NCBI GenBank assembly: GCA_963817485.1
Contig: CAWFOR010000013.1
Span: 62,001-126,000, forward strand
Source: Hyphomicrobium_A sp963817485
Lineage (GTDB): Bacteria > Pseudomonadota > Alphaproteobacteria > Rhizobiales > Hyphomicrobiaceae
Reading direction: 5' to 3'
Length of the DNA stretch: 64,000 nucleotides
Below are positions 1 through 9,429 of the stretch, in pieces. Both the position numbers and the translations under genes were made by a program. The notes beneath the pieces are model-generated. The model saw nothing but the letters and a program-made list of their open reading frames with translations, had not been told where the DNA came from and made no database searches. The first letter of the stretch is position 1. Every line of letters starts with the position of its first letter.

Positions 1-1211
1 GGTAGGATACGTCTGTGTTGAGCTTGCGCGTGAACACGGGGTAGTCGGCGAGCGCGCGCTCCTGCGCCCATTTGATCTCGCTGTCCCAGTAGGCGCCCTT
101 GACGAGGCGGACGGGGATGCGCTTCGCCGGTGCGCTCGGAGAGGCGCCGCAGCCAGCGCAGCACGGGGACGGCGCGCTTGCCGTAGGCCTGCACGGCGAG
201 GCCCAGTCCGTTCCAGCCGTCGAGCGCCGGATCGGTGAAGAGGCCGGCGAAAGGTGCAGGGTGGGGTCGAGGCGGTCCTGCTCCTCCGCGTCGATCGGTG
301 ATCGACAGCCCGCGCGAGCGCGCGGCGCGCGCCAGGCTCAGGAGCCGCGGCGTCAGCTCGCTCGTCGAGGCGGTGCTCCTTGCCCGGCTCGAAACGCGGA
401 TGCAGCGCCGACAGCTTCACCGACATCCCGGGGCGCCGATAGAGCGCATCGACGTGCATGGTAGCGAACGGCCCCGCCGCATTGCCGATGGCATCGATCG
501 CGGCCATGTAGCGCTCGAAATAGGCGTCGGCATCCTTCTGCGTGCGCGCGCCCTCGCCCAGCATGTCGTAGGAGAACGGTAGCCCTTGTGCCTCGTAGCG
601 GCTGCGGCGCGCACGAGCGCTTCCTTGATGGTGCGCCCGAGCACGAACTGGTCGCCCAGCACCTTCACCGCCTGGCGCACGGCCTGGCGGATCACCGGCT
701 CGCCCGAGCGCGCGACGAGCCGCTTGATGGCGTCGAGCGGGTTCGCCCCGCTCGCTGACCTCAACTTGACGACGCGGCCGGTGAGCATCAGCGCCCAGGT
801 CGAAGCATTGACGAACAGGCTGTCGGAGTGCCCGAGGTGGCGGTGCCAATCGCCGCCGGCGATCTTCTCGGCGATGAGCTCGTCGGCGGTCTCGCTGTCG
901 GGGATGCGCAGCAGCGCCTCCGCGATGCACATCAGGATGACGCCCTCTTCGCTCGACAGCCCGTACTCGCGCATGAAGGCGTCGACGCCGGCGTGCTTCT
1001 CGTGGCTCGCGCGGGCGGAGTGGACGAGCCTGCGGGCGACATCGGCGGAGCGGCGGCGCTCGTCCTCGCTGAACACGGCGCGCTCGAGCAGGCGGTCCAG
1101 AAGACGCGTCTCGTCGATCAGATGGTGGGCCGCGATCTCGTCGCGCGGCGGCAACGGCTGCGCCATAGGACGCAACCCGCCGCTCGGCTCAGCCATCTTC
1201 ACTGCGCCCAT
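1..1211 (-). pseudogene. putA: Proline dehydrogenase / P5C dehydrogenase (PutA), N-terminal part, frame-disrupted and cut by the window edge
   Basis: PutA oxidises proline to glutamate in two steps, using a FAD proline dehydrogenase domain and an aldehyde dehydrogenase domain. Only the N-terminal third is in the window. The start at 1211 (or 1196) opens a helical arm with EYGLSSEEGVILMCIAEALL and FVNASTWALMLTG, followed by SGEPVIRQAVRQAVKVLGDQF. The proline dehydrogenase barrel then continues with SYDMLGEGA, MSVKLSALHPRFEP, GWNGLGLAVQAYGKRA, VRLVKGAYWDSEIKWAQ and YPVFTRK. These blocks lie in different frames: about one base is missing near 577, extra near 360, extra near 296, missing near 252 and extra near 119. 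All blocks stay highly conserved, so sequencing error is at least as likely as real decay. It is divergent from panC. Family identity is secure; whether the gene is functional is not. Confidence 0.85.
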
Positions 1212-1355
1212 GCTGTCCTCGCTCCTGATTCGATATGGGGATGCTAGCAAATCGGCAAAGGCCGCGCTTCCCCCAGCGGCTGGCCTGCCCACCCTTGACG
1301 CGCGGCATGCGCTGGATGACCTTCGCGCCCGATTTGAGCCGAAAGAAGCTGCACC

Positions 1356-2304
1356 GTGGCGAGCGCCCAGCCGGAAGTCGTCCGCACTGTTGCCGAGCTG
1401 CGCCACGTCGTCGCCGGCTGGCGGCGGGAGGGGCGGCGCGTGGCGCTCGTCCCCACCATGGGTGCGCTGCACGCCGGCCACGTGGCGCTCGTGCGCCGAG
1501 CCGCCACGCGCGCCGAGGCGACAGTCGTCTCGATCTTCGTCAACCCCACGCAGTTCGCGCCGCACGAGGACCTCGCGCGCTACCCACGGGACGAGGCCGC
1601 AGACCTTGCGAGGCTCGCCCCCGAGCCCTGCCACCTCGTGTGGGCGCCCCCGCCTGCGGAGATGTATCCGGAAGGCTTCGCCACGCGCATCGTGCCGGCG
1701 GGCGCCGCCCTCGGGCTCGAGGCGGATGTGCGCCCGCATTTCTTCGGCGGCGTCGCGACCGTCTGCGCCAAGCTGTTCGGCGCGGTCGGCTCCCGACCTC
1801 GCGGTGTTCGGCGAGAAGGACTACCAGCAGCTCTGCGTCATCCGGCAGATGGTGCGCGACCTCGACATGAACCTCGAGATCGTCGGCGAGCCGACGGTGC
1901 GGGAGGCGGACGGCCTCGCGCTGTCCTCGCGCAACGCCTACCTCTCCCCCGCCGAGCGCACGATCGCTCCGACGTTGCATCGCGTGCTCGGCGAGGTGGC
2001 GATGAAGGCCGCCGCCATCGCGCGCGGCGACGAGGTAGGCGCGGCCCCGAAGCGCCCGCGGCCTGTCCCCCTTGTGCCCGATCCGCTGCTTGCCCGCGGC
2101 GAGCCGCAGCTGCCGCAGCTCGCGGCACTGTGCGAGGGGGCCGCGCTCGCGATTGCGGAGGCGGGATTCAGCAAGGTCGATTACGTCGCCGTGCGCGAGG
2201 CGGAGACGCTCAAGGTCGTGAGCCGCCCGACCGAGCGCCCGCTGCGGGTCCTGGCCGCGGCGTGGCTCGGCTCAACGCGACTGATCGACAACGTGCCGGC
2301 GTAA
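1356..2304 (+). CDS. panC: Pantothenate synthetase (one internal frameshift)
   Basis: PanC condenses pantoate and beta-alanine with ATP in vitamin B5 and coenzyme A synthesis in the cytosol. The start is GTG at 1356. The nucleotidyltransferase signature PTMGALHAGH is at residues 33-42, followed by FVNPTQFAPHEDL. After one extra base near 1788 the frame continues with APDLAVFGEKDYQQL, LSSRNAYLSP and, at the end, KVDYVAVREAETL and LGSTRLIDN. The repaired protein is about 315 residues, some 30 longer than usual. The surplus is a proline-rich stretch around 2035-2125 that does not resemble the family. No other pan gene is adjacent, and putA is divergent. Identity is certain; intactness depends on whether the extra base is real. 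Confidence 0.92.
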
Positions 2305-2506
2305 GGCGCCCGCCCGCTTGCGACTTCTCGGCTCGGCGGAACCCGCGGAGCCCTCGCCCCGGGGTTGCTTCAAAAGCGCGCAAGGCCGATCTAGATCAAT
2401 TCGGACCTGAGCGAACCGTTGAACATTAATCGGCCCCGGGCCTCTGCCCGCGGACCGGCAATGCAAGACGGGAGCGCATTTGGACCAGCAGGGAACAGCA
2501 CTAACG

Positions 2507-3820
2507 ATGCGGCCGGCGGCCTCCAGCCAGCGCTACGCCTTTGTCGTCGCCGGGGTCACGTTCGTGGCGCTGCTCACGGTCGCGGGCGTGCGCTCGGCGC
2601 CGAGCGTGCTCATCGTGCCGTGGGAGGGCGCCTTCGGCTGGGACCGCAGCACGGTCTCGGCTGCGGCGGCCGTCGGCATCTTGCTCTACGGCCTCATGGG
2701 GCCGTTCGCGGCCGCACTGATGCAGAGCTTCGGCGTCCGGCGCACGCTGGCCATTGCGCTGTCGCTGCTGTCGCTGTCGGCCTGCCTGAGCCTGTTCATG
2801 ACCGAGCCGTGGCAGCTCGTGGCGACGTGGGGCGTGCTCTCGGGGCTCGGCAGCGGCTGCGTCGCCTTCGTGCTCGCGGCGACCATCGTCAACCGCTGGT
2901 TCACGACGAACCGCGGGCTCGTCATGGGCATCCTGTCGGCGAGCACAGCCACCGGCAATCTCGTATTCCTGCCCGTGCTCGCAAAAATCTCCGAGCACGG
3001 CTGGCGGCCGGTGGTGATCGCCGTCGCGCTTGCGACCGCGGCACTCATCCCCATCGTGCTGCTTCTCGTCCCCGAGCGGCCGGCCGATATCGGCACCGAG
3101 CCCTATGGCGCGCTGCCGGGTACGCCGCCGGCCCCCGAAGCAACGCGCGCCAATCCGCTGCGCACCGCCTTCGCGACGCTCGCCGGTGCCGCGCGCGTGC
3201 GCGACTTCTGGCTTTTGCTCGCAACCTTCTTCATCTGCGGCTTCACCACCCACGGCCTCATCGGGACGCATCTGATCCCCATGTGCTCCGACTACGGCAT
3301 CGCCGCGGTCGACGCCGCGGGCCTGCTCGCCATGATGGGCGTGTTCGATCTCCTCGGCACCACCGCCTCGGGCTGGCTCACCGACCGCTATGACGCGCGC
3401 ATGCTGCTGTTCATCTACTACGGCCTGCGCGGGCTCTCGTTGCTCTACTTGCCCTACACCGATTTCAGCTTCTACGGGCTGTCGCTGTTTGCCGTGTTCT
3501 ACGGCCTCGACTGGATCGCCACGGTGCCGCCGACGCTGCGCCTGACGAATGCGGCGTTCGGCGACCGGGCCGCACCCATCGTGTTCGGCTGGATCGCGGC
3601 CGGGCACCAGTTGGGGGCGGCCTCTGCGGCCTTCCTCGGCGGCGCGCTGCGCTCTTCCCAGGGCACCTACCTCGAGGCCTTCTTCATTGCCGGCGCGGCG
3701 GCGCTGCTCGCGGCCGGGCTGTCGCTCTTCATCGCGCGTCCGGTGCCGGAGGAGCGGGTCGGCCCCGTAGACCCGGGCGAAGCGGACAAGCCACGCTGCA
3801 TTTCCTGCACCTGCACTTGA
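2507..3820 (+). CDS. Major facilitator superfamily transporter
   Basis: An integral inner-membrane carrier of about 437 residues with around twelve hydrophobic helices. It starts with a cytoplasmic N-terminus and TM1 near residues 13-35. The sequence resembles the monocarboxylate/oxalate-formate antiporter branch of MFS: GWDRSTVSAAAAVGILLYG in TM1-2, NRWFTTNRGLVMGI after TM4, and a late GWLTDRYDAR loop of the MFS loop type. I chose ATG 2507 over the in-frame TTG 2480 because the hydrophobic part begins soon after it and neither site has a strong ribosome binding site. The substrate cannot be read from the sequence. It is a single gene between panC and parE, with an intact frame. Confidence 0.85.
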   Translation: MRPAASSQRYAFVVAGVTFVALLTVAGVRSAPSVLIVPWEGAFGWDRSTVSAAAAVGILLYGLMGPFAAALMQSFGVRRTLAIALSLLSLSACLSLFMTEPWQLVATWGVLSGLGSGCVAFVLAATIVNRWFTTNRGLVMGILSASTATGNLVFLPVLAKISEHGWRPVVIAVALATAALIPIVLLLVPERPADIGTEPYGALPGTPPAPEATRANPLRTAFATLAGAARVRDFWLLLATFFICGFTTHGLIGTHLIPMCSDYGIAAVDAAGLLAMMGVFDLLGTTASGWLTDRYDARMLLFIYYGLRGLSLLYLPYTDFSFYGLSLFAVFYGLDWIATVPPTLRLTNAAFGDRAAPIVFGWIAAGHQLGAASAAFLGGALRSSQGTYLEAFFIAGAAALLAAGLSLFIARPVPEERVGPVDPGEADKPRCISCTCT

Positions 3821-3855
3821 ACGGCCCCAGGAACGGCCCCAGGAACGTCCCCAGG
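3820..3855. repeat. Three tandem copies of a 12-bp unit
   Basis: The unit AACGGCCCCAGG occurs twice in perfect tandem, then a third time with one change (AACGTCCCCAGG), beginning in the stop codon of the MFS gene. It may be replication slippage. No regulatory role is evident. Confidence 0.8.
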
Positions 3856-3979
3856 CTTGCCAAAGCCGGCGCCGGCGTGCGAGTTCAGGGTCCGAAAACA
3901 CAAGGGATTCGCTGCAGCGCGCTCCTCGTGCTTGCGTCTCGTGCTCGGCCGCAAAAGCGCCAGACCGGAGCCCGAGATC

Positions 3980-5995
3980 ATGGCCGGAGCCGTACGCGAC
4001 CTCTTCTCAACGCTCGAAAGCTTCATGACCGACAAGACGAGCCGCTCTCGCCGTTCGCCTGACGCCTCCGACGCCTATACCGCCGCCGACATCGAGGTGC
4101 TGGAAGGCCTCGAGCCCGTGCGCCGCCGCCCCGGCATGTATATCGGCGGCACGGATGAGAAGGCCATGCACCACCTCTTCGCCGAGGTGATCGACAATTC
4201 CATGGACGAGGCGGTGGCCGGGCACGCGACGTGGATCGAGGTCGAGTTCGACAAGGAAGGGTTCCTGTCGGTCACCGACAACGGGCGCGGCATGCCGGTC
4301 GATTCGCATCCGAAGTTCAAGAACAAGAGCGCGCTCGAAGTCATCATGTGCACGCTGCACTCGGGCGGCAAGTTCGACGGCAAGGCCTACAACACCTCGG
4401 GCGGTCTGCACGGCGTCGGCGTGTCGGTGGTCAACGCGCTGTCCGACGTTTGCGAGGTCGAGGTGGCGCGCGGCCAGCAACTCTACCGCATGGTGTTCTC
4501 CCGCGGCCTGCCACAGGGCAAGCTGGAGAAGCTCGGCCCGGTGATGAACCGGCGCGGCACCAAGGTGCGCTTCAAGCCGGACGAGAAGATCTTCGGCAAG
4601 GGCTGCGCCTTCAAGCCGGCGCGGCTGCTCAAGATGGCGCGCTCCAAGGCCTACCTGTTCGGCGGCGTCGAGATCCGCTGGAGCTGCGATCCCTCGCTCA
4701 TCACCGACGACACGCCGGCGGAAGCGACGTTCCACTTCCCCGGCGGCCTCAAGGACTACCTGACGAGCGAGATCGCGGGCAGACGCTGGTGACCAAGGAG
4801 ATCTTCGCCGGCCGCATCGAAGGGACGAACGGCCACGGGTCGGTCGAGTGGGCGGTCGCTTGGATCGCCGATGAGGACGGCTTCGTGCGCTCCTACTGCA
4901 ACACGATCCCGACGCCGGACGGCGGCACGCACGAGAACGGGCTGCGCCAGGCGCTGTCGAAGGCGTTGCGCGCCTACGGCGAGCTCACCAGCAACCGGCG
5001 CGCCGCGCAGGTCACCGCCGACGACGTGATGGGCACGGCCGCGGCGATGCTGTCGGTTTTCATCCGCGAGCCGGAGTTCCAGGGCCAGACCAAGGATCAA
5101 GCTCGCCACGCAGGAGGCGACGCGCATCGTCGAGAGCACGGTGCGCGACGCTTTCGACCACTGGCTCGCCGATAGCCCCGCGCAGGCGACGAAGCTCTTG
5201 GAATGGTCGATCGACCAGGCCGAGGAACGCTTGAAGCGCAAGCGCGAGAAGGAGATCGGCCGCCAATCGGCAACGCGCAAATTGCGGCTGCCGGGCAAGC
5301 TCGCCGACTGCACCATCCAGGCCGCCGCCGGCACCGAGATCTTCATCGTCGAGGGCGATTCCGCCGGCGGCTCGGCGAAAAGCGCGCGCGCGCGCGAAAC
5401 CCAGGCGATCCTGCCCCTGCGCGGCAAGATCCTCAACGTGGCGAACGCCTCATCCCAGAAGCTGGCACAGAACCAGCTCCTGGCCGACCTGATCCAGGCG
5501 CTCGGCTGCGGAACCGGGACCAAGTATCACGACGAGGACCTGCGCTATGAGCGCGTCATCGTCATGACCGATGCCGACGTCGACGGGGCGCACATCGCCT
5601 CGCTGCTCATCACGTTCTTTTATTCGGAGATGCCGGCGCTGATCGAGAACGGCCACCTCTATCTGGCGGTGCCACCGCTCTACAAGCTCACGCACGGAGC
5701 CAAATCGTTCTACGCGCGCGACGACAAGCACAAGGACGAGATCGTGAAGCGCGAGTTCAAGGCCGGCCAGAAGATCGAGGTCAGCCGCTTCAAGGGCCTG
5801 GGCGAGATGAACGCCGCCCAGCTCAAGGAGACGACGATGGACCCCAAGCGGCGCACGCTTCTGCGCGTCGAGATCGGCGACGGCGACCGCAGCGCCATCT
5901 CTGAGGCGATAAATGCCTTGATGGGGTCCAAGCCCGAGGCGCGCTTCCGCTTCATCCAGGAGCGCGCCGCCTTCGCGCAGGACCTTGATATTTGA
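3980..5995 (+). CDS. parE: DNA topoisomerase IV subunit B (two compensating frameshifts)
   Basis: ParE is the ATPase and TOPRIM subunit that, with ParC, decatenates replicated chromosomes. The GHKL ATPase shows EVIDNSMDEA (residues 69-78), DNGRG (100-104) and GGLHGVG (141-147). The TOPRIM domain shows EGDSAGG near residue 457 and TDADVDGAH near 530, and the C-terminus has FKGLGEMNAAQL. TLHSGGKFDGKAYNTSGG and the absence of a GyrB-type insertion point to ParE rather than GyrB. One base is missing near 4780 and one is extra near 5098, so the final frame is restored. The repaired product is about 671 residues, normal for the family. Either ATG 3980 or ATG 4025 could be the start. An essential gene broken twice suggests sequence error. 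Confidence 0.93.
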
Positions 5996-6148
5996 GGGCG
6001 GAGACGACGCCCTCGTCGCCTCGCAACGCAAATATCGACGTAAAGCTTAACGCGATGCCCCGCGCCCGCTCACCCGGGGTGCGGCTAGTTTCGTGCGCGC
6101 GGCAAGCGTGCGCCGCACGATCAACAGCGCGGCGGCGGCGGCGTCCAC

Positions 6149-7732
6149 ATGTCCTCATTCCGATCCCTGCTTCTGCTTGCCGCCGTCGCGGCTTGCGCCT
6201 TCTCAATCGGCATCGGCGCTCACCGAATTGAAGCGTCTGCGTACAGCCGGCTCGGCGCCCTGTTCACGAGCGACCGCGAAGTCCGGGACTTTCTCGCGCG
6301 GCAGTACGTAAGCGATGCCGTGGCGGTTCCGCTCGATAAGAACATCGACACGGCTCTTTTGCCTCTCGACGTAACCGGCCTGCGACTGAGCGATTATTTC
6401 CCCGTCCCGAAGATCGGCGGCGCGATCGTTGCGATCAATAACGAGCTGCTCATCGTCGATCGGCTCGGCAACATCTACGCATGCGGAAAGTCGGGGGAGG
6501 TGCGCAAGCTCGCGTTCCCACCCCTGCCAAACGGCATCGACGATTATCTGCGGGCCGGGAACACCGTAAACACGCAGGTCTTCAGGGCCTACAGCATCAA
6601 GTATCTCAGCGAGCGCAGGCTTCTCGTCGTCTCGCACGAGTTGTTCGACACGAAAGAGAGGACAACCCGATTGGCGGTCTCGACGATCGGCATCGACGCC
6701 GCCACTTTGCAGCCGACCGGTCAATGGACCACGGTTTTCTCAACCGAGCCCGAGCCGGTGCCTCCCAATGATGCGAGCGGCGGGAGGCTCGCCGTCTCGC
6801 CAAGCGGGAAGATCTATCTCTCGGTCGGGGTCTATGACATCGAGGATCGGAGCCTGGCCCAGGATCCGCATTCGTCGTTCGGCAAGATTCTGGAGATCGA
6901 TCCGGAATCGAAGGCGTCCCACGTGGTGAGCCTCGGCCATCGCAATCCGCAGGGCCTCATGGTGTCGGCGGGCGGCGAGCTTTGGTCGACCGATCACGGT
7001 CCCGCCGGCGGCGACGCGCTGAACCTTGCAACCGAGGGCTCGAACGGCGGCTGGCCGGATGTGACGCTGGGCACGAACTACGGCAGCTACCGATGGAACG
7101 ATCACGGCATCGCCGGGAGCTACGACGGCTATCGGCCGCCGGTCTTTGCCTGGGTGCCCTCGATCGCCGCCTCGAATCTCATCGAGGTCAAAGGTTTCGA
7201 CCAAAGATGGGATGGCGATTTTCTCGTCTCCTCTTTGAAGGGCCAATCGCTCTATCGCCTGCGGCTGGACAAGGACCGAGTGGTTTATTCCGAGCCGATC
7301 TGGATCGGGCAGAGACTGCGCGACATCGCAGAGCTCGCCGACGGGACGATCGCGCTCTGGACCGACGACGCCGAAGTCCTGTTCCTCTCCAAAGACCAGC
7401 AGCGGTTGGCTTCCAATGAGCGGCTGCCGAAGGCGCTCGACGACCGGCTGGCATCGTCCTGCATGTTCTGCCACCATCTCGGGCGCACCAAAGTCGGCGA
7501 CGCGGCGCCCTCTTTGACCAACCTCTTCTCCCGCAAGATCGGCTCGGACACCTATCGCTACAGTGCTTCGCTTCGCAACAAGGATGGGGTTTGGACAGAA
7601 GCGACCCTGAAGCAGTTCCTGTCCAATCCGAATGCGTTCGCGAGCGGCACCAGCATGCCGCCTCCCAATCTGAGCGCCGAGGATGTGGAGCGGATGGTGG
7701 CCGTGCTGAAAAATCTCAGCCCGACGAACTGA
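6149..7732 (+). CDS. Exported PQQ-dependent sugar dehydrogenase fused to a C-terminal cytochrome c
   Basis: Predicted to oxidise an aldose-type sugar in the periplasm. It has a 527-residue frame with a signal-anchor or signal peptide at residues 1-24. The middle is a six-bladed propeller of the glucose/sorbosone dehydrogenase family (PF07995 type), marked by LGHRNPQGLM and TDHGPAGGDALNL (about residue 283). A c-type cytochrome follows: CMFCH near residue 436 supplies the heme-binding CxxCH and SMPPPN near 505 the likely axial methionine. Joined in one chain, the cytochrome could take electrons straight from the cofactor. Third-codon positions look less GC-rich than in neighbouring genes, and the frame is intact, so recent transfer is possible. 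Substrate and PQQ use are inferred from the family. Confidence 0.85.
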   Translation: MSSFRSLLLLAAVAACAFSIGIGAHRIEASAYSRLGALFTSDREVRDFLARQYVSDAVAVPLDKNIDTALLPLDVTGLRLSDYFPVPKIGGAIVAINNELLIVDRLGNIYACGKSGEVRKLAFPPLPNGIDDYLRAGNTVNTQVFRAYSIKYLSERRLLVVSHELFDTKERTTRLAVSTIGIDAATLQPTGQWTTVFSTEPEPVPPNDASGGRLAVSPSGKIYLSVGVYDIEDRSLAQDPHSSFGKILEIDPESKASHVVSLGHRNPQGLMVSAGGELWSTDHGPAGGDALNLATEGSNGGWPDVTLGTNYGSYRWNDHGIAGSYDGYRPPVFAWVPSIAASNLIEVKGFDQRWDGDFLVSSLKGQSLYRLRLDKDRVVYSEPIWIGQRLRDIAELADGTIALWTDDAEVLFLSKDQQRLASNERLPKALDDRLASSCMFCHHLGRTKVGDAAPSLTNLFSRKIGSDTYRYSASLRNKDGVWTEATLKQFLSNPNAFASGTSMPPPNLSAEDVERMVAVLKNLSPTN

Positions 7733-7784
7733 TGTCCGCGAACTAGGGCGCAAGCTCACCGGACGGTTCGCGGACGCGCGCGCA

Positions 7785-7806
7785 GCGAGGCGGCAAGCCG
7801 CCTCGC
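7785..7806. terminator. Hairpin between convergent genes
   Basis: A perfect 9-10 bp inverted repeat, GCGAGGCGG / CCGCCTCGC with a CAAG loop, lies between the convergent dehydrogenase and exported-protein genes. There is no T-run, so intrinsic termination is only probable. Confidence 0.45.
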
Positions 7807-7823
7807 GCCGGATCAAAGCCTGG

Positions 7824-8426
7824 TTATTGGTCGCACGGGACCGTGATGGTCTGGCCCACGGTGGGGAAATACCGCTTGCAGGTCGCAACCGTCTTTCCGG
7901 ACGCGTCCTTGTCGACCGTCTTGCTGAGCTGACCCTTCACCGGGTCGGCGTTCGCGGTCGCGCTCGAGGCCACGCTGGCGATGGTCGAGTTCTCATTGCT
8001 GGACTTCGACTTGTCCGACTTCGCAAGGTCGGTCTTCCGCTGCTCGGTCACCGGCGTGGTCTTATCGTGATCGGAGCCGATGGTGACGATGCTCGAGTTC
8101 TCGCTTTGCGCCTTGGCCTCCTTCGACGCCTCTTTCGATTCCTCCGGCGCCGGCGTCTTCTTCGCCGTCTTCACGTCGTCATCGTCGGTGTTGCGCTTAC
8201 GCTGAACGCGGTCGATGTGCTGCGGCGCGCGATAGCGCTCGACGCTGTTGGAGCGTTCCTGACCGGAGCCGTAGACGGGCGGCGCATGCTGGCCACCCTG
8301 CTGGAAGTTGGGCCCGATGCCGAGCGGGCCGCCGTAGCCGCGGCTCTCATAGCTCACCTGCGCGGAAGCCGCGGCAGGCACCAGCGCAAAGCACAGAGCA
8401 GCGACGGCGAGACAAATCTTGAGCAT
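7824..8426 (-). CDS. Exported protein of unknown function, lysine/serine-rich
   Basis: I do not recognise the family. The start at 8426 is supported by GGAGGT (8436-8431) four bases upstream. The 200-residue product has a clear signal peptide (LAVAALCFALVPAAASA, cleavage near residue 22). A Gly/Gln/Pro-rich segment (YGGPLGIGPNFQQGG) follows, then a long hydrophilic low-complexity region with many Lys, Ser, Glu and Asp. It ends in a short conserved-looking tail, CKRYFPTVGQTITVPCDQ, containing two cysteines that could form a disulfide. It is probably periplasmic. It is convergent with the dehydrogenase gene and divergent from the next membrane protein. Confidence 0.75.
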   Translation of the reverse strand: MLKICLAVAALCFALVPAAASAQVSYESRGYGGPLGIGPNFQQGGQHAPPVYGSGQERSNSVERYRAPQHIDRVQRKRNTDDDDVKTAKKTPAPEESKEASKEAKAQSENSSIVTIGSDHDKTTPVTEQRKTDLAKSDKSKSSNENSTIASVASSATANADPVKGQLSKTVDKDASGKTVATCKRYFPTVGQTITVPCDQ

Positions 8427-8673
8427 TGTGACCTCCGTGGATTGGCGGACGCGCGGGCGCCAATGCCATCCGAATTCCAGTTCTGGCCGCCTACACAGTA
8501 GCCGATAGGGGCGGATTCGGGAACGCACGTTCGGGCAAACCTAGCACCGGCCCGTGCACGCATGTGTTACCCAGGGAACAGCCGGCGCAATCTACCGGAT
8601 GCAGCCTTTTATGCCCCGCGCCGTAAGGCTTAACGGCCGGCCATACCGAGCCTCAAGCCCGAAGGGAGCCCCC

Positions 8674-8988
8674 ATGCCCGACTTTGCATATCAGGTGCTG
8701 ATCCGCCTCGCCGTGATGCTGCCCACAGTATTGATCACCGCTACGCTCGTCTGGGTCCTGTTCCGAAAATTCGGCGCCGTGACCCCGGCCACACCGCTCA
8801 ACCCGCGGGATATGCGCTCCTGGCCGCTCCGCTATGTGCTGGCGGATTCGGCGCTGTTTGCCGTCGTCTTCGCGCTCGTCGTGGTCTGGATCGGCGAAGG
8901 CGAGTGGAGTGCCGCGATCGCCGGCGGCGTTGCGGCCCTGATCGCCATCGGCTTTGGGCCGCCGCTCGTTGCCCGCTTCACCCGCTGA
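8674..8988 (+). CDS. Small membrane protein of unknown function
   Basis: A 104-residue frame beginning at ATG 8674 behind GAAGGGA. Hydrophobic segments occupy about residues 8-27, 54-72 and 76-95, so it is probably an inner-membrane protein with three short helices. A loop carries FRKFGAVTPATPLNPRD. No known domain is visible to me. The longer upstream reading from 8554 lacks a ribosome site and is less likely. Confidence 0.65.
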   Translation: MPDFAYQVLIRLAVMLPTVLITATLVWVLFRKFGAVTPATPLNPRDMRSWPLRYVLADSALFAVVFALVVVWIGEGEWSAAIAGGVAALIAIGFGPPLVARFTR

Positions 8989-9125
8989 GCCATCGTTGCC
9001 GGCACGGAACAACAATTATGCCGTGGAGAGCCCGCTTTCCGGCACGGCCGCAGACGTGGGATCGTCTCGCGGACGCACGCCCCGTATGGCAGGATCGTGC
9101 GGCTGGCAACCGGAGGAGAGCAACG

Positions 9126-9308
9126 ATGGCCAAGAACAAGGAGCCCGGCGACAATCGTCGCGTCGGCGCGGTGAAGACACGCTCGCAGGTCAAGAACCCG
9201 GTGACGGGAAAGTGGACCAAACGCGACGACAAGAGCGGCAAGTTCATGGACCAGAAGGCCGACGACAAGCCGTTCAAGGGCGTGCGCAAAGAGAAGAAGG
9301 GCCGCTGA
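9126..9308 (+). CDS. Small highly basic protein of unknown function
   Basis: A 60-residue, lysine/arginine-rich cytosolic protein preceded by a strong GGAGGAG site (about 9111-9120). It contains PGDNRRVGAVKTRSQV, NPVTGKWTKRD, GKFMDQKADDKPFKGV and a KEKKGR tail. I recall small proteobacterial proteins with the same GDNR...RSQ...KW.KRD...GKFMD...PFKGVRKE pattern, none of known function. The charge suggests nucleic-acid or ribosome contact, which is inference only. The gene is followed by a strong terminator hairpin. Confidence 0.7.
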   Translation: MAKNKEPGDNRRVGAVKTRSQVKNPVTGKWTKRDDKSGKFMDQKADDKPFKGVRKEKKGR

Positions 9309-9364
9309 GCGCGGCCGCGCGACAGGCCCCGCCGACGGATCCCGCGAGGCGTCCTTCAAATAAT

Positions 9365-9395
9365 AAGCGCGCCTGTGGCGACCACAGGCGCGCTT
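9365..9395. terminator. Perfect 14-bp hairpin, probable bidirectional terminator
   Basis: AAGCGCGCCTGTGG (9365-9378), loop CGA, then the exact reverse complement (9382-9395). It lies between the convergent small basic protein and the desaturase, with A/T-rich flanks (AATAAT before, TTGGCATTT after). Confidence 0.8.
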
Positions 9396-9429
9396 GGCAT
9401 TTGTCACAATGAGGATCGCCGGGCTGCAA

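Noticed and set aside
2501..3901. A 466-codon minus-strand frame
   Set aside because: Complement of the MFS transporter; no family features.
3980..5995. Identification of the type II topoisomerase as GyrB
   Set aside because: The TLHSGGKFDGKAY block and length of about 671 residues match ParE; GyrB is longer and normally reads LHAGGKFD.
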